A stretch of DNA of 28,235 nt, from NCBI GenBank assembly GCA_036502295.1, contig DASXYU010000068.1:1-28235 (forward strand), written 5' to 3'. Position numbers and translations under genes: made by a program. Positions 8,188-15,230 of the stretch are shown piece after piece. Every line of letters begins with the position of its first letter. Within the stretch, counting starts at the first letter, position 1. The DNA is from DASXYU01 sp036502295 (GTDB lineage: Bacteria > Actinomycetota > Actinomycetes > Mycobacteriales > Jatrophihabitantaceae). A model generated the notes under the pieces. That model worked only from the letters and a program-made list of their open reading frames with translations, was not told the origin of the DNA and did no database searches.

Positions 8188-8715
8188 ATGACTGCCCCGA
8201 ACGCCGATCCCCGTTCTGACCCCGGTGAATTGCGACCGCCCCGCCGCCCGAGTCGCAGGACGTTGCTCCTCGCAGGCGGCGCCGCCGTCGTCGCCGGGGC
8301 GGGTGTGGGGGTGGGGTTGGGAGCCAGCCATGGGTCCTCGGCAACGCCACACCCACCTGTGGCGCCTCCGGTGCGTCGGGACCTGGCGGACGCCGTCGCG
8401 CAGGAGGTCTCCCTGATAGCGATCATCGACGCGGTCACCGACGCCTCTCCGGCGAATGCCGCCCTGCTGAAGCAACTCCGAGCCGACCACGCTGAGCACG
8501 AGCGGGTCCTGCGGTCACTGATTCCGGCGGGGTCAGCTCCGCTGCGCCTCCCTGCGGTCTCGATGGCGCCGGCCACCGTCTCGATCGTGCGCAGCACCGA
8601 GCAGCGCGCCTCGCAGGTGGCCGCCGCGACTGCCGGATCCTCCGAGGGCGCCACCGCCGTCCTACTCGCCTGCATCGCGGCGTGTGAGGCCAGTCATGCG
8701 GAGCTGCTGTCATGA
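8188..8715 (+). CDS. Tat-exported ferritin-like helical protein
   Basis: The product has 175 residues with a probable twin-arginine signal: RRPSRRTLLLAGG at about 19-31, followed by a Gly/Ala/Val-rich hydrophobic stretch to about 46. The rest looks like a four-helix bundle with possible metal ligands E73, H101/E103/H104, E138 and an E167-A-S-H170 pair near the end. This resembles ferritin-like domains; binding of a metal is inference. It is divergent from rimP and overlaps the next gene by ATGA. From memory, M. tuberculosis has an equivalent pair of alanine-rich proteins (Rv2843 and Rv2844) beside rimP. The ATG at 8188 is chosen because it gives the Tat signal at the N-terminus. No clear ribosome site precedes it, so the mRNA may be leaderless. 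Confidence 0.7.
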   Translation: MTAPNADPRSDPGELRPPRRPSRRTLLLAGGAAVVAGAGVGVGLGASHGSSATPHPPVAPPVRRDLADAVAQEVSLIAIIDAVTDASPANAALLKQLRADHAEHERVLRSLIPAGSAPLRLPAVSMAPATVSIVRSTEQRASQVAAATAGSSEGATAVLLACIAACEASHAELLS

Positions 8716-9251
8716 CCGCGCCAACGCCTGCAGGACCGACGGCTGAACTCACCACGGCATGGCAGGCGGCCCTGGCCGCCGAACATCAGGCCGTCTTCGG
8801 CTACGGCCTGGTGCAGGCACACCTGGTAACCGAGGACGACGTGATCAGCAACGAGGTCCCCGACGACTTCAGCGGCAATCCGCACGCCGCCCTCGCCAGA
8901 GCCTGCGACACCGCCCATGCTGCGCTCGTGGAGTCGGTCTCAGAGGCGATGCTCGCCGTGGGATTGACACCCCGGGGGGCGCTCGCGGACTACCCCGCGC
9001 TCTATCCGGTCACCTCGGCCAAGGACGCCCTGGCCCTGGCCGCGCGCATGGAGGACGACTGCTGCTCGGCGTGGCGTGGCCTGTACGCCGCCTGCACACC
9101 CGAGGCGGCGCCCAACGCAGATCTCGCCGCCCCGCCGACGGGACTGCGCGACGCAACCCAGCAGGCGCTCACCGCCTCCGCGGTCCGGGCCCTGCGCTGG
9201 CGCAAGGCGATGAAGGCACCGCAGCTGACCGACGCCTTCCCTGGCCTGTGA
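8712..9251 (+). CDS. Ferritin-like domain protein (DUF4439 type)
   Basis: This is a 179-residue soluble, alanine-rich helical protein. The first helix carries AAEHQAVFGYGLV (about 22-34), the usual start of DUF4439 ferritin-like proteins. Later helices carry HAALVESVSEAML and ARMEDDCCSAWRGLYAA. It has no signal peptide. Its ATG overlaps the stop of the exported partner by four bases, so the two are probably made together. The function of DUF4439 is not established. Possible ligand residues are E24, H25, H69 and E114, but I cannot show that a metal site exists. It converges on the ABC exporter gene with a six-base gap and no visible terminator. Confidence 0.75.
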   Translation: MTAPTPAGPTAELTTAWQAALAAEHQAVFGYGLVQAHLVTEDDVISNEVPDDFSGNPHAALARACDTAHAALVESVSEAMLAVGLTPRGALADYPALYPVTSAKDALALAARMEDDCCSAWRGLYAACTPEAAPNADLAAPPTGLRDATQQALTASAVRALRWRKAMKAPQLTDAFPGL

Positions 9252-9257
9252 GCGGGC

Positions 9258-11324
9258 TTACGCCACCACGTCCTCCTCGATCGCTGCGCTGAACTGGCTG
9301 TTGTAGAGCTCGAAATAGGCGCCGTGTGCGGCAAGCAACTCTGTGTGGGTGCCCTGCTCGACGATCCGTCCGGCATCCATGACGAGGATGAGGTCGGCGT
9401 CGCGGATCGTCGAGAGCCGGTGCGCGATGACGAAGGACGTCCGGTTGCTGCGCAACGCTGCCATGGCGTGCTGCACCTGGACCTCGGTGCGTGTGTCGAC
9501 TGAGCTCGTCGCCTCGTCGAGGATGAGCAGCGACGGCTGGGCGAGGAACGCGCGCGCGATCGTCATCAGCTGCTTCTGGCCGGCCGAGAAGTTCGAACTC
9601 TCCTCATCGATCACCGTGTCGTAGCCGTTCGGCAGCGCCTGGACGAAACCGTCGACGTAGGCGGCTTTCGCCGCGGCGAGGATCTCCTCCTCGGTCGCTC
9701 CCCCGGCGGCTACGCCTTCGCTGCCGGGGGCACCCCCACTTGGCCGCCCGTAGCCGATGTTGTCGCGGATCGTTCCGCCGAAGAGCCAGGTGTCCTGCAG
9801 CACCATGCCGATCTCTCCACGCAGGTCAGCCCGTGCCATGTCGCGGATGTCGACGCCGTCGAGGGTGATCCGTCCTGCGTCGATCTCGTAGAAGCGCATG
9901 ACGAGGTTCACCAGCGTGGTCTTACCGGCACCGGTGTGTCCGACGATCGCGATCGTGTGACCTGGCTCGGCGACAAGCGACAGGTCCTCGATGAGCGGCT
10001 GGTCGGGGACGTAGCGGAAGCTGACGTTCTCGAATTCGACGCGACCCCGCATCTGCACCGGCCGCGCCGGCGAGACCGGATCGGGAAGCTGCTCCTCGGC
10101 ATCGAGGAGGTCGAAGACACGCTCGGCCGATGCCACGCCGGACTGCAGCACGTTCGCCATCGAGGCGACCTGGGTCAGCGGCTGGGTGAACTGCCGCGAG
10201 TACTGGATGAAGGCCTGCACGTCACCGAGGCTCATCGCGCCGGAGGCGACCCGAAGGCCACCGACGACGGCAACCGCGACGTAGTTGAGGTTCCCGATGA
10301 ACATCATCAACGGCATGATCGTGCCGCTCACGAACTGCGCGCCGAAGCTCGCCTCGTAGAGCTCCTGGTTCTTGGTGTCGAAGCTCGCCTGGATCTCCTT
10401 CTGGCGGCCGAAGACCTTCACCAGTTCGAGGCCGGTGAAGGCCTCTTCGATCTGGCCGTTGAGCTGGCCCGTGTTACGCCACTGCTGGATGAACTTCGAC
10501 TGCGAGCGCTTCGCGACGAACTTCGTGACGAGCATCGACACCGGCACCGCGACGAGCGCGATGAGGGCGAGCACCCAGGAGAGCGTGAACATCATGACGA
10601 GGACGCCGACCACGGTGAGCAGGGCGACGAGCAGCTGGCTCATCGTCTGGGACAGCGTCTGCTGGATGTTGTCGATGTCGTTGGTGACCCGACTGAGCAG
10701 CTCGCCGCGCTGCTGACGGTCGAAGTACGGCAGCGGCAGGCGGTGGATCTTCTCCTCCACGTCGGTGCGCAGCCGGCGGATGGCGTTCTGCACGATGCCG
10801 TTGAGGAGATAGCCCTGCACCCACGACAGCAGCGAGCCGCCGAAGTAGACGCCGATCGCGCAGAGCAGCACGACGCCCAGGTGTCCGAAGTCGATGCCGT
10901 GACCGGGTACCGCGCCGGAGTGGGCGAGCACCTCGGCATACGTCGAGTCACCCCGTCCTCGTACCTGGTCCACGGCGGCGGAGAGCGAGAGCCCGGCGGG
11001 GAAGAGCTTGCCCATCACGCCGGCGAAGATCGCGTCGGTGGCCTTGCCGAGGAAAATCGGTCCCAGCACCGACATGGTGACGCTGCCGAGCGCGAGGACG
11101 AGGACGACGTAGAGCTTGATGCGCTCCGGGCGCATCGTCCTCAGCAACCGCCGCGCCGAGGGCCAGAAGTTCATCGACTTCTCGGCGGGCATCGCGGCGC
11201 CCATCCAGGGTGGGCCACCGCCCGGACCCCGGCGGTTTTCGGCGCCCTGAATTCGCTTCGCCGGCCCGGTGCCGCCGGTCGAGCCAGCCGAAACCCGGTC
11301 CGGCGTTGCACCGTTCTCGCTCAT
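9258..11324 (-). CDS. Heterodimeric ABC exporter, subunit with the catalytic Walker B Glu
   Basis: The product is 688 residues: a Gly-rich cytoplasmic N-terminal tail (about 1-60), a six-helix exporter domain and a C-terminal nucleotide-binding domain. The Walker A GHTGAGKT is at 462-469. The signature is FSAGQ rather than LSGGQ, the Walker B is LLILDEATSSVD with the normal catalytic Glu, and the switch His is present in IAHRLSTI. The signature loop is thus the degenerate part of this subunit. It overlaps the upstream partner gene by ATGA. Such pairs (TmrAB, BmrCD and LmrCD types) export drugs, lipids or peptides; the substrate here is unknown. About 25 residues at 540-565 form a Gly/Ala-rich insertion after GYGRPSGG. 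Confidence 0.9.
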   Translation of the reverse strand: MSENGATPDRVSAGSTGGTGPAKRIQGAENRRGPGGGPPWMGAAMPAEKSMNFWPSARRLLRTMRPERIKLYVVLVLALGSVTMSVLGPIFLGKATDAIFAGVMGKLFPAGLSLSAAVDQVRGRGDSTYAEVLAHSGAVPGHGIDFGHLGVVLLCAIGVYFGGSLLSWVQGYLLNGIVQNAIRRLRTDVEEKIHRLPLPYFDRQQRGELLSRVTNDIDNIQQTLSQTMSQLLVALLTVVGVLVMMFTLSWVLALIALVAVPVSMLVTKFVAKRSQSKFIQQWRNTGQLNGQIEEAFTGLELVKVFGRQKEIQASFDTKNQELYEASFGAQFVSGTIMPLMMFIGNLNYVAVAVVGGLRVASGAMSLGDVQAFIQYSRQFTQPLTQVASMANVLQSGVASAERVFDLLDAEEQLPDPVSPARPVQMRGRVEFENVSFRYVPDQPLIEDLSLVAEPGHTIAIVGHTGAGKTTLVNLVMRFYEIDAGRITLDGVDIRDMARADLRGEIGMVLQDTWLFGGTIRDNIGYGRPSGGAPGSEGVAAGGATEEEILAAAKAAYVDGFVQALPNGYDTVIDEESSNFSAGQKQLMTIARAFLAQPSLLILDEATSSVDTRTEVQVQHAMAALRSNRTSFVIAHRLSTIRDADLILVMDAGRIVEQGTHTELLAAHGAYFELYNSQFSAAIEEDVVA

Positions 11325-13093
11325 GCCGCCTCCTCCGCGGAGAGCTGCGACGTGACGATCTCCGCATAGGCCGGGCAGGTGAGTCGTAGTTCGTCGTGCG
11401 TGCCGACTCCGACGATGGCTCCTCCCCCGCCGGCTACGCCCCCGTCGGCGCGGGTATCCCCCCTGTCCAGGACGATGATCTGGTCGGCATCGCGGATCGT
11501 GGAGACCCGCTGCGCGACGACGATCACCGTCGCGTCCCGTGTCGCGGGTTTCAGCGCAGCACGCAACCGGGCGTCGGTGCCCATGTCGAGGGCGGAGAAC
11601 GAGTCGTCGAAGAGGTAGATCTCAGGCTTGCGGACCAGCGCCCGCGCGATCGCCAGGCGCTGGCGCTGCCCGCCGGAGACGTTGGTGCCGCCCTGCGCGA
11701 TCGGGGCCTGCAGACCATCGGGCAGCGTCACGACGAACTCGGTCGCCTGGGCGACATCGAGAGCGGCCCAGAGGTCCTCGTCGGTGGCCTCCGGGTTTCC
11801 GTAGCGCAGGTTGCTGGCGATCGTCCCGCTGAAGAGGTACGCCTTCTGCGGGACGAGACCGATCCGGCCCCAGAGCAGCTCCGGCTCCAGCTCGCGGACA
11901 TTGATGCCGTCGACGAGGACGGCACCTTCGGTCGCATCGAAGAGGCGCGGGATGAGGGAGATCAACGTGGTCTTGCCCGAGCCGGTGCTGCCGATGATGC
12001 CGGTGACGGTTCCGGCCCGCGCCGTGAGGCTGATCTCGCTGAGCACCGACGCCGCCGCACCTGGGTAGGCGTAGCTGACTCCGCGGAACTCCACCTGGGC
12101 GTGGGTGGGAAGTTCGGTGATCGGGGTGAGCGGCGGCTCCACCGACGTGTGGGTGTCGAGCACCTCGATGATCCGCTCCGCGCAGACTGCGGCGCGCGGA
12201 ATCATCACCACCATGAAGCTCGCCATCAGCACCGACATGAGGATCTGCATCAGGTAGCTCATGAAGGCGGTGATCTCGCCGACCTGCATCGTGCCGGAGT
12301 CGATGTAGTGGCCGCTGAGCCAGAGCAGCGCGACGAGGGTGGCGTTGACGACGAGCATGACGACCGGGAAGAGCAGCGCCGCCCAGCGTCCTGCCCGCAG
12401 TGACGTGTCGGCCAGCGAGCGGTTCGCGACGTCGAAGCGGGCCTCCTCCACCGGTTCCCGGACGAAGGCGCGCACGACGCGCACGCCGGTGATTTGTTCG
12501 CGCAGCACCCGGTTGATGCCGTCCAGCTTCGCCTGCATCGCCCGGAACTGCGGCACCATGCGCCACACCACCAGTCCGATGACGAGGGTGAGGACGGGCA
12601 GGCTCACCGCCACCAGCCACGACAGCCTCGCCTCCTGGTGGACCGCCATGATGATGCCGCCCACCACGGTGATCGGGGCCGCCACCATCAACGTGCAGGA
12701 GAGCACGACCAGCATCTGGACCTGCTGCACGTCGTTGGTGTTGCGGGTGATCAGCGATGGGGCGCCGAAGCGGGCAAGTTCACGAGCCGAGAAGGTCCCG
12801 ACCCGGTTGAAGAGGGCCCGGCGAATATCACGTCCCGCACTCATCGCGGCCTTCGCGCTGAAGTAGGCCGCACAGATCGCGCAGAGGATCTGCAGCAGGC
12901 TGATGAGCAGCATCCAGCCGCCGGTGGCAAGGATGTAACCGGTGTCGCCCTTGCTCACGCCCTTGTCGATGATGTCGGCGTTGAGCGTCGGCAGGTAGAG
13001 CGCGGAGAGCGTCGCCAGCAACTGCAACGCGACGACGATCGTCAGCCACACCTTGTACGGCCCCAGGAACGTTCGCAGTACGCGCACTAACAC
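11321..13093 (-). CDS. Heterodimeric ABC exporter, subunit with the degenerate site
   Basis: The product is 590 residues: a six-helix exporter domain, then a nucleotide-binding domain with Walker A GSTGSGKT at 368-375 and an intact signature VSGGQRQR. The Walker B reads YLFDDSFSALD, with Asp in place of the catalytic Glu, and the switch His is replaced by Gln in VAQRVSTI. This is the non-hydrolysing half expected of a heterodimeric exporter, complementing the partner encoded downstream. The GTG at 13093 is preferred because a GGGAG lies seven bases upstream; the second codon is the rare TTA. A GTG two codons later is the alternative. It lies 30 bases after the HAD gene, so it may share that transcript. 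Confidence 0.9.
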   Translation of the reverse strand: MLVRVLRTFLGPYKVWLTIVVALQLLATLSALYLPTLNADIIDKGVSKGDTGYILATGGWMLLISLLQILCAICAAYFSAKAAMSAGRDIRRALFNRVGTFSARELARFGAPSLITRNTNDVQQVQMLVVLSCTLMVAAPITVVGGIIMAVHQEARLSWLVAVSLPVLTLVIGLVVWRMVPQFRAMQAKLDGINRVLREQITGVRVVRAFVREPVEEARFDVANRSLADTSLRAGRWAALLFPVVMLVVNATLVALLWLSGHYIDSGTMQVGEITAFMSYLMQILMSVLMASFMVVMIPRAAVCAERIIEVLDTHTSVEPPLTPITELPTHAQVEFRGVSYAYPGAAASVLSEISLTARAGTVTGIIGSTGSGKTTLISLIPRLFDATEGAVLVDGINVRELEPELLWGRIGLVPQKAYLFSGTIASNLRYGNPEATDEDLWAALDVAQATEFVVTLPDGLQAPIAQGGTNVSGGQRQRLAIARALVRKPEIYLFDDSFSALDMGTDARLRAALKPATRDATVIVVAQRVSTIRDADQIIVLDRGDTRADGGVAGGGGAIVGVGTHDELRLTCPAYAEIVTSQLSAEEAA

Positions 13094-13123
13094 CCGGGGG
13101 CTCCCGTTCTCGTCAAGCTGTGA

Positions 13124-13801
13124 TCATCTCCAGTTATCAACTATCTCGATGAGGTCAAGCAGTCTCTGCACCACCGCGTCGGGTTCGCCGAGGGTGTGTC
13201 CGTGCTGCGCTACCGGGATCGCGCTGTGCGGAACATGTACTGCCTTCATGCCGACCGACTTGGCGCCGTGGATGTCGTCGAAGAGGCGATCGCCGACGAA
13301 GACGACCCGCCCCGGATCGCTCGCGCCGACGGCTGCCATCGCCGCCTTGAACGCCTCGGGATGGGGCTTCGTCCAGGCGATCTCGGAGGTGTAGACCGCA
13401 CCGTCGATCAGATGGTCGACGCCGTCGCGCTCGAAGATCGCCCGATGCACCTCGCCGGGCCAGACGGTGTTGCTGAGGACGCCGATGCTGATGCCTCGCT
13501 CGCGCAGCGCGAGGAACAGCGGTTCGACGTCAGGATCGGTGATGGTGTGCGGCTCCCACCAGGCGTGGAATGCGGCGAGCATCTCAGGGGTGGACGCGAC
13601 GCCGGCGGAGGCGAGGACCTCGTCGAGGGTGCCTGCGACGTGGTGGTCGCGGCACCGGATCCAGATCTCGCTCTCGACCGCCGCGAGGCGGGAGGCGATC
13701 TCAGGATCGGCTACAGCGGCGTTCCATGCCTGCCCGGGTTCGATCACGTGCCACGGCGTCAGGGTGCCACCCCAGTCGAAGATCACGCTGTCGATCGCCA
13801 C
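13124..13801 (-). CDS. HAD-superfamily hydrolase with DxGGT motif
   Basis: The product is about 225 residues with a HAD fold. Motif I is FDWGGTLT with the nucleophile Asp at residue 9, motif II is LSNTVWPG, motif III has the Lys in TKPHPEAF, and motif IV is GDRLFDD. The cap region lies between motifs I and II. Position +2 of motif I is Gly instead of the usual Asp general acid/base, a variant I recall from other actinobacterial HAD proteins. The substrate is unknown and it may not be a simple phosphatase. I chose the GTG at 13801 because motif I then sits at the N-terminus; the open frame extends further upstream but overlaps the GNAT gene. There is no strong ribosome site. Confidence 0.8.
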   Translation of the reverse strand: MAIDSVIFDWGGTLTPWHVIEPGQAWNAAVADPEIASRLAAVESEIWIRCRDHHVAGTLDEVLASAGVASTPEMLAAFHAWWEPHTITDPDVEPLFLALRERGISIGVLSNTVWPGEVHRAIFERDGVDHLIDGAVYTSEIAWTKPHPEAFKAAMAAVGASDPGRVVFVGDRLFDDIHGAKSVGMKAVHVPHSAIPVAQHGHTLGEPDAVVQRLLDLIEIVDNWR

Positions 13802-13836
13802 GGCAGGAAGCCTAGTGGTGGGTACCGACTGAGAAT

Positions 13837-14715
13837 TCAGAGCAGGACGGTGGCGAGCGTCGCGTGATAGCGCATGCCGAGCTTGGCGTAGAGGCGCCGT
13901 CCTGCGATGTTGAAGTCGTTGACGTAGAGGCTCGCGGTCGGCGCGAGGGTGAGTGCGTGCCGGAGCACGGTTGCCATCGCCGCAGTGGCAATGCCCCGTC
14001 CGCGCAGATCCGGCCGCACCCAGACGCCCTGGATTTGGCACGTCTGCGGCGTGATGACACCGATGTCGGCCTTGAACTCGACCTGGCCGCGGTGGTCGAA
14101 ACGCGCGAACGCCGACCCCGCCGAGATGAGGTCGGCGACCCTGTTGCGGTAGGCCGTGACTCCAGGTGCTCGGTACGGGGAGATGCCGAGTTCGTCGGTG
14201 AACATCGCCGCGCTCGCCGCCATGTAGCGATCAAGTTCGGCCGATGTCGCGCGACGCACCTCAGGGTCGGAGGCGACCGCGGGACGGCGGTCGGCCACGA
14301 GTAGCGGCTGCGCTCCGCGGATCGCCCGCGGTGCTCCCCAGCGGCGCTCCAGCACCGGCCACATCGTGGCGACGACGTCGGCGGTGCCCACGATCGAGGC
14401 GCAGAGGCGCGGCCGTTGCGAAAGTGTGTGTGCCAGCGCCAGCCAGTTCGCCTCGTCCCCGCCGAGCGGGATCACGTTTCCGCCGGCGAAGACGGCCGAC
14501 CGCAGCAGCCCCGCTTCACGGATGCCGAAGACCGTGCCACCGAGTCGGTTCGGGTGCAGTGTCCCGACCGCGGCGATCCGGGAGGCCACCACCGAGTTGA
14601 GGATCGGGTCGCAGTGCACGAGCTGATGTAGCTCGGGCAGGTCCGAGTCCGTGAGGACGGAGACGTGCCGACGATCACCTGTGCGACGCGAAGCGAGGGA
14701 CTCCAGGATCGTCAC
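13837..14715 (-). CDS. GNAT acetyltransferase with DUF4081-like N-terminal domain
   Basis: The product is 292 residues. The N-terminal 130 residues resemble the DUF4081 domain found fused to actinobacterial GNATs. The C-terminal half is a GNAT fold with the acetyl-CoA motif VWVRPDLRGRGIATAAMA at about 230-247 and a later SLYVNDFNIAGRRLYAKLGM motif. The family likeness is to Rv2867c, which in M. tuberculosis is next to ispG (from memory). The substrate is unknown. The GTG start at 14715 is divergent from the antitoxin gene across 75 bases. The HAD gene follows after 35 bases. Confidence 0.85.
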   Translation of the reverse strand: MTILESLASRRTGDRRHVSVLTDSDLPELHQLVHCDPILNSVVASRIAAVGTLHPNRLGGTVFGIREAGLLRSAVFAGGNVIPLGGDEANWLALAHTLSQRPRLCASIVGTADVVATMWPVLERRWGAPRAIRGAQPLLVADRRPAVASDPEVRRATSAELDRYMAASAAMFTDELGISPYRAPGVTAYRNRVADLISAGSAFARFDHRGQVEFKADIGVITPQTCQIQGVWVRPDLRGRGIATAAMATVLRHALTLAPTASLYVNDFNIAGRRLYAKLGMRYHATLATVLL

Positions 14716-14765
14716 AGGCAGGACCCTACCCGCGCCTATCCGTCCTCTCGCGGCGAAAACACAGT

Positions 14766-14787
14766 GGTATCACCGCGGTATCATCGC
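14766..14787. promoter_or_regulatory. Tandem 11-base repeats, likely antitoxin operator
   Basis: Two adjacent 11-base units, GGTATCACCGC (14766-14776) and GGTATCATCGC (14777-14787), differ at one base and end three bases before the antitoxin ATG. An 11-base spacing puts the sites on one face of the helix, the usual arrangement for cooperative binding of ribbon-helix-helix dimers. The core ACCGCGGT is also a perfect 8-base palindrome. Autoregulation by the adjacent antitoxin is inference. Confidence 0.6.
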
Positions 14788-14790
14788 CGT

Positions 14791-14988
14791 ATGGCCATGA
14801 CCCTGCGCCTCACCGAGGACGAGACCGATGCGCTGCGGGAATTCGCTGAGGCATCCGGTCGCTCCATGCAGGACGTCGCACGTCAAGCGATCCACGACTT
14901 TGTGACCGATCGCAAGAAGATGCGCGACGACATCCTTCATCGCATCGTCACGGAAGACGCCGAGGCGCTCGACCTACTCTCGAAGTGA
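14791..14988 (+). CDS. Ribbon-helix-helix antitoxin (Phd/RHH partner of Doc-type toxin)
   Basis: This 65-residue product starts MAMTLRLTEDETDALREFAEASG and has a typical RHH DNA-binding segment: a short beta strand (MTLRLTED), helix A (ETDALREFAEASG) and helix B (SMQDVARQAIHDFVTD). It then has a charged C-terminal tail that would bind the toxin. The ATG at 14791 follows the tandem repeats directly; an ATG two codons later is possible. The stop TGA overlaps the GTG start of the toxin remnant. No frameshift or missing part is visible, so it may still act as a repressor or have been kept against other toxins. Confidence 0.8.
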   Translation: MAMTLRLTEDETDALREFAEASGRSMQDVARQAIHDFVTDRKKMRDDILHRIVTEDAEALDLLSK

Positions 14989-15230
14989 CGACCTACCTCG
15001 ATCTCGACGACATCCTCAAGGCCGCCGAGATCGCGATCTCACCTGCCCAAGTTCTAGTACGCGACATCGGCCTCCTCGAGTCTGCGCTCGCACGTCCCCA
15101 GGCATCGGCTTTCGGTGAAGATGCGTACTCGGATCTGTGGACCAAAGCGGCAGCTCTGCTCGAATCCCTCGTACGCAACCGCGCCTTGATCGACGGCAAT
15201 ATGCGCTTGGCCTGGGTACGCCCGCGCTAG
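14985..15230 (+). pseudogene. Truncated Doc/Fic-type toxin (probably inactive)
   Basis: The 81-residue product matches the N-terminal half of Doc toxins: LDLDDILKAAEIA, then VRDIGLLESALARPQASAFGEDAYSDLWTKAAALLESLVRN. It enters the Fic motif as RALIDGNMRLAW and stops at VRPR. The active-site motif HxFxDGNKR is damaged: the catalytic His is Arg (66) and the Lys is Met (73). About 40-50 C-terminal residues are missing. Doc normally phosphorylates EF-Tu; this copy should not. It overlaps the antitoxin stop in a GTGA, and its own stop codon overlaps that of the convergent eis gene in a CTAG. Confidence 0.8.

Noticed and set aside
9936..11369. A 477-codon plus-strand frame opposite the ABC exporter
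   Set aside because: It is antisense to a certain gene, rich in Asp, Glu, His and Arg with no domain.
13802..14041. N-terminal extension of the HAD gene frame
   Set aside because: It overlaps the GNAT gene on the same strand in another frame and lacks conserved sequence. Motif I begins right after the GTG at 13801.
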